From the NCBI RefSeq assembly GCF_026230105.1, contig NW_026614177.1, positions 310,001-374,000 of the forward strand: 64,000 bases of DNA, in the 5' to 3' direction. Below, piece after piece: positions 54,607-64,000 of this stretch. Origin of the DNA: Diorhabda sublineata (taxonomy: Eukaryota > Arthropoda > Insecta > Coleoptera > Chrysomelidae). Below the pieces are notes generated by a model. It was given only the letters and a program-made list of their open reading frames with translations, had not been told where the DNA came from and did not search any database. Both the position numbers and the translations under genes were made by a program. Numbering within the stretch: position 1 is the stretch's first letter; each line of letters begins with the position of its first letter.

Positions 54607-56664
54607 TCGATGTTATTCGATGATATCTGACAAAGTTAGATGCAAACTCACTCAAATATATGAGAAAAGTTGAAATTCGACCTCAAATTAGGAAGGTAGA
54701 CTTTGAAAATTTTCAATTATTACAAAGTGACAGTTGACCTAAATGGACTGCAATCGATGTTATTCGATGATATCTGACAAAGTTAGATGCAAACTCACTC
54801 AAATATATGAGAAATGTTGAAATTAGACTTCAAATTAGGAAGATAGACTTTGAAAATTTTCAATTAACACAAAGTGACAGTTGACCTCAATGGGCTTTAA
54901 TCGATGTTATTCGATGATATCTGACAAAGTTAGATGCAAACTCACTCAAATATATAAGAAATGTTGGAATTCGACTTCAAATTAGGAAGATAGACTTTGA
55001 AAATTTTCAATTAGTACAAAGTGACAGTTGACCTCAATGGGCTTCAATCGATGTTATTCGATGACATCTGACAAAGTTAGGTGCAAACCCACTCAAATAT
55101 ATGAGAAATGTTGAAATTCGACTTCAAATTAGGAAGATAGACTTTGAAAATTTTCAATTATTACAAAGTGACAGTTGACCTCAATGGGCTTCAATCGATG
55201 TTATTCGATGACATCTGACAAAGTTAGATGCAAACTCACTCAAATATATGAGGAATGTTGAAATTCGACTTCAAATTAGGAAGATAGACTTTGAAAATTT
55301 TCAATTATTACAAAGTGACAGTTGACCTCAATGGGCTTCAATCGATGTTATTCGATGATATCTGACAAAGTTAGATGCAAACTCACTCAAATATATGAGA
55401 AATGTTAAAATTCGACTTCAAATTAGGAAGATAGACTTTGAAAATTCTCAATTATTACAAAGTTACAGTTGACCTCAATGGGCTTCAATGGATGTTATTC
55501 GATGATATCTGACAAAGTTAGATGCAAACTCACTCAAATATATAAGAAATGTTGAAATTCGACTTCAAATTAGGAAGATAGACTTTGGAAATTTTCAATT
55601 ATTACAAAGTGACAGTTGACCTCAATGGGCTGCAATCGATGTTATTCGATGATATCTGACAAAGTTAGATGCAAACTCACTCAAATATATGAGAAAAGTT
55701 GAAATTCGACCTCAAATTAGGAAGGTAGACTTTGAAAATTTTCAATTATTACAAAGTGACAGTTGACCTAAATGGACTGCAATCGATGTTATTCGATGAT
55801 ATCTGACAAAGTTAGATGCAAACTCACTCAAATATATGAGAAATGTTGAAATTAGACTTCAAATTAGGAAGATAGACTTTGAAAATTTTCAATTAACACA
55901 AAGTGACAGTTGACCTCAATGGGCTTTAATCGATGTTATTCGATGATATCTGACAAAGTTAGATGCAAACTCACTCAAATATATAAGAAATGTTGGAATT
56001 CGACTTCAAATTAGGAAGATAGACTTTGAAAATTTTCAATTAGTACAAAGTGACAGTTGACCTCAATGGGCTTCAATCGATGTTATTCGATGACATCTGA
56101 CAAAGTTAGGTGCAAACCCACTCAAATATATGAGAAATGTTGAAATTCGACTTCAAATTAGGAAGATAGACTTTGAAAATTTTCAATTATTACAAAGTGA
56201 CAGTTGACCTCAATGGGCTTCAATCGATGTCATTCGATGATATCTGACAAAGTTAGATACAAACTCACTCAAATATATAAGAAATGTTGGAATTCGACTT
56301 CAAATTAGGAAGATAGACTTTGAAAATTTTCAATTATTACAAAGTGACAGTTGACCTCAATGGGCTTCAATCGATGTTATTCGATGATATCTGACAAAGT
56401 TAGATGCAAACTCACTCAAATATATGAGAAATGTTAAAATTCGACTTCAAATTAGGAAGATAGACTTTGAAAATTCTCAATTATTACAAAGTTACAGTTG
56501 ACCTCAATGGGCTTCAATGGATGTTATTCGATGATATCTGACAAAGTTAGATGCAAACTCACTCAAATATATAAGAAATGTTGAAATTCGACTTCAAATT
56601 AGGAAGATAGACTTTGGAAATTTTCAATTATTACAAAGTGACAGTTGACCTCAATGGGCTTCAA
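54607..56664 (+). repeat. HOR zone 9: 7-monomer (1029 bp) block, two copies
   Basis: Copy 1 covers about 54607-55635 and copy 2 about 55636-56664. Markers at exactly 1029 bp are: gaaaagttg (54662/55691), cctaaatggactgc (54738/55767), caattagtac (55011/56040) and gttaggtgcaaaccc (55076/56105). One internal monomer differs between copies (gacatctg with gaggaatg in copy 1; gatac with ataag in copy 2), as do the terminal units (ggctgc versus ggcttc). Confidence 0.87.
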
Positions 56665-58209
56665 TCGATGTTATTCGATGATATCTGACAAAGTTAGATG
56701 CCAGCTCACTCAAATATATAAGAAATGTTGGAATTCGACTTCAAATTAGGAAGATAGACTTTGAAAATTTTCAATTATTACAAAGTGACAGTTGACCTCA
56801 ATGGGCTTCAATCGATGTTATTCGATGATATCTGACAAAGTTAGATGCAAACTCACTCAAATATATCAGAAATGTTGAAATTCGACTTCAAATTAGGAAG
56901 ATAGACTTTGAAAATTTTCAATTATTACAAAGTGACAGTTGACCTCAATGGGCTTCAATCGATGTTATTCGATGATATCTGACAAAGTTGGATGCAAACT
57001 CACTCAAATATATGAGAAATGTTGAAATTCGACTTCAAATTAGGAAGATAGACTTTGAAAATTCTCAATTATTACAAAGTTACAGTTGACCTCAATGGGC
57101 TTCAATCGATGTTATTCGATGACATCTGACAAAGTTAGATGCAAACTCACTCAAATATATGAGGAATGTTGAAATTCGACTTCAAATTAGGAAGATAGAC
57201 TTTGAAAATTTTCAATTAACACAAAGTGACAGTTGACCTCAATGGGCTTCAATCGATGTTATTCGATGATATCTGACAAAGTTAGATGCAAACTCACTCA
57301 AATATATAAGAAATGTTGAAATTCGACTTCAAATTAGGAAGATAGACTTTGAAAATTTTCAATTAACACAAAGTGACAGTTGACCTCAATGGGCTTCAAT
57401 CGATGTTATTCGATGGTATCTGACAAAGTTAGATGCAAACTCACTCAAATATATGAGAAATGTTGAAATTCGACTTCAAATTAGGAAGATAGACTTTGAA
57501 AATTTTCAATTAACACAAAGTGACAGTTGACCTCAATGGGCTTCAATCGATGTTATTCGATGATATCTGACAAAGATAGATGCAAACTCACTCAAATATA
57601 TAAGAAATGTTGAAATTCGACTTCAAATTAGGAAGATAGGCTTTGAAAATTTTCAATTAACACAAAGTGACAGTTGACCTCATTGGGCATCAATCGATGT
57701 TATTCGATGATATCTGACAAAGCTAGATGCAAACTCACTCAAATATATGAGAAATGTTGAAATTCAACTTCAAATTAGGAAGATAGACTTTGAAAATTTT
57801 CAATTAACACAAAGTGACAGTTGACCTCAATGGGCTTCAATCGATGTTATTCGATGATATCTGACAAAGATAGATGCAAACTCACTCAAATATATAAGAA
57901 ATGTTGAAATTCGACTTCAAATTAGGAAGATAGACTTTGAAAATTTTCAATTAACACAAAGTGACAGTTGACCTCAATGGGCTTCAATCGATGTTATTCG
58001 ATGATATCTGACAAAGTTAGATGCAAACTCACTCAAATATATGAGAAATGTTGAAATTCGACTTCAAATTAGGAAGATAGACTTTGAAAATTTTCAATTA
58101 ACACAAAGTGACAGTTGACCTGAATGGGCTTCTATCGATGTTATTCGATGATATCTGACAAAGTTAGATGCAAACTCACTCAAATATATGAGAAATGTTG
58201 CAATTCGAC
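56665..58209 (+). repeat. transition to the right-hand satellite subfamily
   Basis: There are about ten monomers across which the array changes character. gatgccagc is last seen near 56699. From 57178 onward nearly every unit carries caattaacac, and units alternate between gttagatgc and gatagatgc. Private changes are dense: gttggatgc near 56988, gatggtatc near 57413, cattgggcatc near 57681, agctag at 57721 and gataggctttg near 57637. The last unit before the 5-bp insertion has cctgaatgggcttctatcg near 58120, a marker that recurs before each later insertion. Confidence 0.78.
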
Positions 58210-60713
58210 TTCAAATTAGGAAGATAGATTTTGAAAATTAAATTTTCAATTATTACAAAGTGACAGTTGACCTCAATGGGCATCAATCGATGTTATTCGA
58301 TGATATCTGACAAAGTTAGATGCAAACTCACTCAAATATATGAGAAATGTTGAAATTCAACTTCAAATTAGGAAGATAGACTTTGAAAATTTTCAATTAA
58401 CACAAAGTGACAGTTGACCTCAAAGGGCTTCAATCGATGTTATTCGATGATATCTGACAAAGATAGATGCAAACTCACTCAAATATATAAGAAATGTTGA
58501 AATTCGACTTCAAATTAGGAAGATAGACTTTGAAAATTTTCAATTAACACAAAGTGACAGTTGACCTCAATGGGCATCAATCGATGTTATTCGATGATAT
58601 CTGACAAAGTTAGATGCAAACTCACTCAAATATATGAGAAATGTTGAAATTCAACTTCAAATTAGGAAGATAGACTTTGAAAATTTTCAATTAACACAAA
58701 GTGACAGTTGACCTCAATGGGCTTCAATCGATGTTATTCGATGATATCTGACAAAGATAGATGCAAACTCACTCAAATATGTAAGAAATGTTGAAATTCG
58801 ACTTCAAATTAGGAAGATAGACTTTGAAAATTTTCAATTAACACAAAGTGACAGTTGACCTCAATGGGCTTCAATCGATGTTATTCGATGATATCTGACA
58901 AAGATAGATGCAAACTCACTCAAATATATGAGAAATGTTGAAATTCAACTTCAAATTAGGAAGATAGACTTTGAAAATTTTCAATTAACACAAAGTGACA
59001 GTTGACCTCAATGGGCTTCAATCGATGTTATTCGATGATATCTGACAAAGATAGATGCAAACTCACACAAATATATAAGAAATGTTGAAATTCGACTTCA
59101 AATTAGGAAGATAGACTTTGAAAATTTTCAATTAACACAAAGTGACAGTTGACCTCAATGGGCTTCAATCGATGTTATTCGATGATATCTGACAAAGTTA
59201 GATGTAAACTCACTCAAATATATGAGAAATGTTGAAATCCGACTTCAAATTAGGGAGATAGACTTTGAAAATTTTTAATTAACACAAAGTGACAGTTGAC
59301 CTCAATGGGCTTCAATCGATGTTATTCGATGATATCTGACAAAGATAGATGCAAACTCACTCAAATATATAAGAAATGATGAAATTCGACTTCAAATTAG
59401 GAAGATAGACTTTGAAAATTTTCAATTAACACAAAGTGACAGTTGACCTCAATGGGCATCAATCGATGTTATTCGATGATATCTGACAAAGTTAGGTGCA
59501 AACCCACTCAAATATATGAGAAATGTTGAAATTCGATTTCAAGTTAGGAAGATAGACTTTGATAATTTTCAATTATTATAAAGTGACAGTTGACCTCAAT
59601 GGGCTTCAATGGATGTTATTCGATGATATCTGACAAAGTAAGATGCAAACTCACTCAAATATATAAGAAATGTTGAAATTCTACTTCAAATTAGGAAGAT
59701 AGATTTTGAAAATTTTCAATTATTACAAAGTGACAGTTGACCTCAATGGGCTTCAATTGATGTTATTCGATGATATCTGATAAAGTTAGATGCAAACTCA
59801 CTCAAATATATGAGAAATGCTGAAATTCTACTTCAAATTAGGAAGATAGACTTTGAAAATTTTCAATTAACACAAAGTGACAGTTGACCTCAATGGGCTT
59901 CAATCGATGTTATTCGATGATATCTGACAAAGTTAGATGCAAACTCACTCAAATATATGAGAAAGGTTGAAATTCGACTTCAAATTAGGAAGATAGACTT
60001 TGAAAATTTTCAATTAACACAAAGTGACAGTTGACCTCAATGGGCTTCAATCGATGTTATTCGATGATATCTGACAAAGATAGATGCAAACTCACTCAAA
60101 TATATAACAAATGTTGAAATTCGACTTCAAATTAGGAAGATAGACTTTGAAAATTTTCAATTAACACAAAGTGACAGTTGACCTCAATGGGCTTCAATCG
60201 ATGTTATTCGATGATATCTGACAAAGCTAGATGCAAACTCACTCAAATATATGAGAAATGTTGAAATTAAACTTCAAATTAGGAAGATAGACTTTGAAAA
60301 TTTTCAATTAACACAAAGTGACAGTTGACCTCAATGGGCTTCAATCGATGTTATTCGATGATATCTGACAAAGATAGATGCAAACTCACTCAAATATATA
60401 AGAAATGTTGAAATTCGACTTCAAATTAGGAAGATAGACTTTGAAAATTTTCAATTAACACAAAGTGACAGTTGACCTCAATGGGCTTCAATCGATGTTA
60501 TTCGATGATATCTGACAAAGTTAGATGCAAACTCACTCAAATATATGAGAAATGTTGAAATTCGACTTCAAATTAGGAAGATAGACTTTGAAAATTTTCA
60601 ATTAACACAAAGTGACAGTTGACCTGAATGGGCTTCTATCGATGTTATTCGATGATATCTGACAAAGTTAGATGCAAACTCACTCAAATATATGAGAAAT
60701 GTTGCAATTCGAC
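58210..60713 (+). repeat. HOR zone 10, copy 1: 17 monomers
   Basis: This copy is 2504 bp (17 x 147 plus the 5-bp insertion). Ordered markers are: the insertion at 58231-58249, ggcatc, cctcaaagggc near 58423, attcaac tails alternating with attcgac, atgtaagaaatg near 58780, actcacacaaat near 59063, gatgtaaac at 59201, atccgac with agggagatag, then gttaggtgcaaaccc at 59491, gataattttc at 59561, aagctag at 60225 with attaaac, and cctgaatgggcttctatcg. The stretch 59491-60100 has the most private substitutions seen anywhere in the window (attctac, aattgatg, gataaag, gaaatgctg, gaaaggttg, ataacaaatg). Confidence 0.86.
58231..58249. repeat. 5-bp insertion that extends the monomer palindrome (copy 1)
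   Basis: The usual 14-bp palindrome is replaced by ttgaaaattaaattttcaa. This is again perfectly symmetric: 9-bp arms around a single central a. The unit is 152 bp. It is preceded by gatagatttt and followed by caattattac in a neighbourhood otherwise dominated by caattaacac. Confidence 0.92.
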
Positions 60714-62482
60714 TTCAAATTAGGAAGATAGATTTTGAAAATTAAATTTTCAATTATTACAAAGTGACAGTTGACCTCAATGGGCATCAATCGATGTTAT
60801 TCGATGATATCTGACAAAGTTAGATGCAAACTCACTCAAATATATGAGAAATGTTGAAATTCAACTTCAAATTAGGAAGATAGACTTTGAAAATTTTCAA
60901 TTAACACAAAGTGACAGTTGACCTCAAAGGGCTTCAATCGATGTTATTCGATGATATCTGACAAAGATAGATGCAAACTCACTCAAATATATAAGAAATG
61001 TTGAAATTCGACTTCAAATTAGGAAGATAGACTTTGAAAATTTTCAATTAACACAAAGTGACAGTTGACCTCAATGGGCATCAATCGATGTTATTCGATG
61101 ATATCTGACAAAGTTAGATGCAAACTCACTCAAATATATGAGAAATGTTGAAATTCAACTTCAAATTAGGAAGATAGACTTTGAAAATTTTCAATTAACA
61201 CAAAGTGACAGTTGACCTCAATGGGCTTCAATCGATGTTATTCGATGATATCTGACAAAGATAGATGCAAACTCACTCAAATATGTAAGAAATGTTGAAA
61301 TTCGACTTCAAATTAGGAAGATAGACTTTGAAAATTTTCAATTAACACAAAGTGACAGTTGACCTCAATGGGCTTCAATCGATGTTATTCGATGATATCT
61401 GACAAAGATAGATGCAAACTCACTCAAATATATGAGAAATGTTGAAATTCAACTTCAAATTAGGAAGATAGACTTTGAAAATTTTCAATTAACACAAAGT
61501 GACAGTTGACCTCAATGGGCTTCAATCGATGTTATTCGATGATATCTGACAAAGATAGATGCAAACTCACACAAATATATAAGAAATGTTGAAATTCGAC
61601 TTCAAATTAGGAAGATAGACTTTGAAAATTTTCAATTAACACAAAGTGACAGTTGACCTCAATGGGCTTCAATCGATGTTATTCGATGATATCTGACAAA
61701 GTTAGATGTAAACTCACTCAAATATATGAGAAATGTTGAAATCCGACTTCAAATTAGGGAGATAGACTTTGAAAATTTTTAATTAACACAAAGTGACAGT
61801 TGACCTCAATGGGCTTCAATCGATGTTATTCGATGATATCTGACAAAGCTAGATGCAAACTCACTCAAATATATGAGAAATGTTGAAATTAAACTTCAAA
61901 TTAGGAAGATAGACTTTGAAAATTTTCAATTAACACAAAGTGACAGTTGACCTCAATGGGCTTCAATCGATGTTATTCGATGATATCTGACAAAGATAGA
62001 TGCAAACTCACTCAAATATATAAGAAATGTTGAAATTCGACTTCAAATTAGGAAGATAGACTTTGAAAATTTTCAATTAACACAAAGTGACAGTTGACCT
62101 CAATGGGCTTCAATCGATGTTATTCGATGATATCTGACAAAGTTAGATGCAAACTCACTCAAATATATGAGAAATGTTGAAATTCGACTTCAAATTAGGA
62201 AGGTAGACTTTGAAAATTTTCAATTATTACAAAGTGACAGTTGACCTCAATGGGCTTCAATCGATGTTATTCGATGATATCTGACAAAGTTAGATGCAAA
62301 CTCACTCAAATATATGAGAAATGTTGAAATTCGACTTCAAATTAGGAAGATAGACTTTGAAAATTTTCAATTAACACAAAGTGACAGTTGACCTGAATGG
62401 GCTTCTATCGATGTTATTCGATGATATCTGACAAAGTTAGATGCAAACTCACTCAAATATATGAGAAATGTTGCAATTCGAC
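60714..62482 (+). repeat. HOR zone 10, copy 2: contracted to 12 monomers
   Basis: This copy is 1769 bp (12 x 147 + 5). It repeats copy 1 at 2504-bp spacing through gatgtaaac (61705) and the agggagatag unit. It then jumps to the aagctag/attaaac unit (61847), skipping the monomers that contain gttaggtgcaaaccc and gataattttc. Between the jump and the next insertion it has one extra unit with ggaaggtag (about 62201) that copy 1 lacks. The net change against copy 1 is -5 monomers (735 bp). Confidence 0.86.
60735..60753. repeat. 5-bp palindrome-extending insertion (copy 2)
   Basis: This is the identical 19-bp symmetric form, 2504 bp after the first, at the equivalent unit of the 17-monomer HOR. 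Confidence 0.92.
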
Positions 62483-62503
62483 TTCAAATTAGGAAGATAG
62501 ATT

Positions 62504-62522
62504 TTGAAAATTAAATTTTCAA
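62504..62522. repeat. 5-bp palindrome-extending insertion (copy 3)
   Basis: This is the identical 19-bp symmetric form, 1769 bp after the second copy. All three are copies of one mutation spread by block amplification. Confidence 0.92.
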
Positions 62523-63957
62523 TTATTACAAAGTGACAGTTGACCTCAATGGGCATCAATCGATGTTATTCGATGATATCTGACAAAGTTAGATGCAAAC
62601 TCACTCAAATATATGAGAAATGTTGAAATTCAACTTCAAATTAGGAAGATAGACTTTGAAAATTTTCAATTAACACAAAGTGACAGTTGACCTCAAAGGG
62701 CTTCAATCGATGTTATTCGATGATATCTGACAAAGATAGATGCAAACTCACTCAAATATATAAGAAATGTTGAAATTCGACTTCAAATTAGGAAGATAGA
62801 CTTTGAAAATTTTCAATTAACACAAAGTGACAGTTGACCTCAATGGGCATCAATCGATGTTATTCGATGATATCTGACAAAGTTAGATGCAAACTCACTC
62901 AAATATATGAGAAATGTTGAAATTCAACTTCAAATTAGGAAGATAGACTTTGAAAATTTTCAATTAACACAAAGTGACAGTTGACCTCAATGGGCTTCAA
63001 TCGATGTTATTCGATGATATCTGACAAAGATAGATGCAAACTCACTCAAATATGTAAGAAATGTTGAAATTCGACTTCAAATTAGGAAGATAGACTTTGA
63101 AAATTTTCAATTAACACAAAGTGACAGTTGACCTCAATGGGCTTCAATCGATGTTATTCGATGATATCTGACAAAGATAGATGCAAACTCACTCAAATAT
63201 ATGAGAAATGTTGAAATTCAACTTCAAATTAGGAAGATAGACTTTGAAAATTTTCAATTAACACAAAGTGACAGTTGACCTCAATGGGCTTCAATCGATG
63301 TTATTCGATGATATCTGACAAAGATAGATGCAAACTCACACAAATATATAAGAAATGTTGAAATTCGACTTCAAATTAGGAAGATAGACTTTGAAAATTT
63401 TCAATTAACACAAAGTGACAGTTGACCTCAATGGGCTTCAATCGATGTTATTCGATGATATCTGACAAAGTTAGATGTAAACTCACTCAAATATATGAGA
63501 AATGTTGAAATCCGACTTCAAATTAGGGAGATAGACTTTGAAAATTTTTAATTAACACAAAGTGACAGTTGACCTCAATGGGCTTCAATCGATGTTATTC
63601 GATGATATCTGACAAAGATAGATGCAAACTCACTCAAATATATAAGAAATGTTGAAATTCGACTTCAAATTAGGAAGATAGACTTTGAAAATTTTCAATT
63701 AACACAAAGTGACAGTTGACCTCAATGGGCATCAATCGATGTTATTCGATGATATCTGACAAAGTTAGGTGCAAACCCACTCAAATATACGAGAAATGTT
63801 GAAATTCTATTTCAAGTTAGGAAGATAGACTTTGATAATTTTCAATTATTATAAAGTGACAGTTGACCTCAATGGGCTTCAATGGATGTTATTCGATGAT
63901 ATCTGACAAAGTAAGATGCAAACTCACTCAAATATATAAGAAATGTTGAAATTCTAC

Positions 63958-64000
63958 TTCAAATTAGGAAGATAGATTTTGAAAATTTTCAATTAACACA
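63958..64000 (+). repeat. partial monomer at window edge
   Basis: These are the first 43 bases of unit 436 (caattaaca form). Its start, 63958, equals 1 + 435 x 147 + 12, the phase expected from the six indels listed. Confidence 0.95.

Larger units (their letters stand above)
1..64000. repeat. 147-bp tandem satellite array (435 full monomers)
   Basis: The entire window is a direct tandem array of a 147-bp unit, all in one orientation. Successive unit starts fall at 1, 148, 295, 442 and so on. Dozens of marker-to-marker distances measured across the window are exact multiples of 147 once six small indels are allowed. The consensus unit is about 31% G+C with three CpGs (unit positions 74, 84 and 144). 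No non-satellite sequence interrupts it. All six frames carry stops in each unit, for example tag at unit 16 and tga at unit 53, 87 and 93 on the forward strand. Hence there are no genes, and every stretch over 300 bases is satellite. Large uniform arrays like this are typical of eukaryotic centromeres or other constitutive heterochromatin. That location, and the host species, are inference. I do not recognise the monomer as a named family. Confidence 0.99.
62483..64000 (+). repeat. HOR zone 10, copy 3: incomplete at window edge
   Basis: This copy matches copy 1 at 4273-bp spacing (29 x 147 + 10): insertion at 62504-62522, gatgtaaac at 63474, gttaggtgcaaaccc at 63764 and gataattttc at 63834. 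Unlike copy 2 it retains the full order, so it derives from the longer version. Private changes include atatacgag near 63788 and attctatttc near 63815. The array continues past the window. Confidence 0.85.

Noticed and set aside
1..64000. CRISPR-like repeat array
   Set aside because: Periodicity is regular, but there is no short repeat separated by unique spacers. The whole 147-bp unit is repeated and no cas-like gene exists.
1..64000. CENP-B box in the monomer
   Set aside because: I checked the three ttcg/tcga-containing sites against the known motif (ttcg, four bases, a, two bases, cggg). None has the cggg half, and the internal a does not fit, so no box is called.
1..64000. Protein-coding repeat gene
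   Set aside because: All six frames contain stops in every unit, so open stretches stay near one monomer in length.
1..64000. Telomeric or subtelomeric simple repeats
   Set aside because: No runs of ttaggg- or tttaggg-type motifs occur. ttagg appears only as part of the fixed unit start, once per 147 bp.
1..64000. Assignment to a named satellite family or species
   Set aside because: Period and composition alone fit several plants and animals. I do not recognise the monomer, and a database search would be needed to decide.

Overview
The whole window is one uninterrupted head-to-tail satellite DNA array. The monomer is 147 bp and about 31% G+C, and every unit reads in the same orientation. 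The window opens exactly at a convenient unit boundary (units begin with the motif ttcaaattagg or ctcaaattagg). It holds 435 complete monomers plus a 43-bp partial unit at the right end. I see no protein-coding gene, RNA gene, transposon, telomere motif, promoter or CRISPR array. Stop codons occur in all six frames of essentially every monomer, so no reading frame runs much beyond one unit. A pure 64-kb satellite with this organisation points to a eukaryotic chromosome, most likely centromeric or pericentromeric heterochromatin (plant or animal). I cannot name the species from the sequence, and I do not recognise the monomer as a named satellite family.

Monomer length is extremely stable. I found only six departures from 147 bp: a 1-bp loss near 10841, the same loss near 14956, a 1-bp loss near 40265, and a 5-bp gain near 58240, repeated near 60744 and 62513. 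The repeated cases sit at equivalent places in duplicated blocks, so only three independent length mutations are needed. The net shift (+12) accounts exactly for the phase of the last unit. Substitutions are far more common and are arranged as subfamily markers.

Those markers reveal a layered, irregular higher-order repeat (HOR) structure, region by region. (1) 1-4998: an 11-monomer series that restarts at 1618 and at 4264. (2) 4999-8820: a 14-monomer (2058 bp) block and a 12-unit second copy. (3) 8821-17050: a 28-monomer block (4115 bp) in tandem duplicate, nearly identical. (4) 15728-23224: a 14-monomer HOR in four copies of 14, 14, 10 and 13 monomers. (5) 23225-26458: a mixed stretch with a partial copy of that HOR. 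(6) 26459-28810: a 4-monomer (588 bp) HOR in four copies. (7) 28811-34396: mixed, with local 2-, 3- and 4-monomer duplications. (8) 34397-40000: an approximately 21-monomer duplication blurred by monomer gains and losses. (9) 39101-49536: a family with dominant 9- and 7-monomer spacing. (10) 49537-54606: 12- and 11-monomer spacing. (11) 54607-56664: a 7-monomer (1029 bp) block twice. (12) 56665-64000: a distinct subfamily with a 17-monomer HOR, a contracted 12-monomer copy and a third copy running off the window.

The simplest reading is continual amplification by unequal exchange or a related copy process that always respects whole-monomer register, with local zones each dominated by their own recent expansions. 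The 147-bp period equals the length of DNA wrapped on a nucleosome core. Each consensus monomer also carries a perfect 14-bp palindrome. A role as a nucleosome-phasing centromere array is a reasonable inference but is not shown by the sequence alone.
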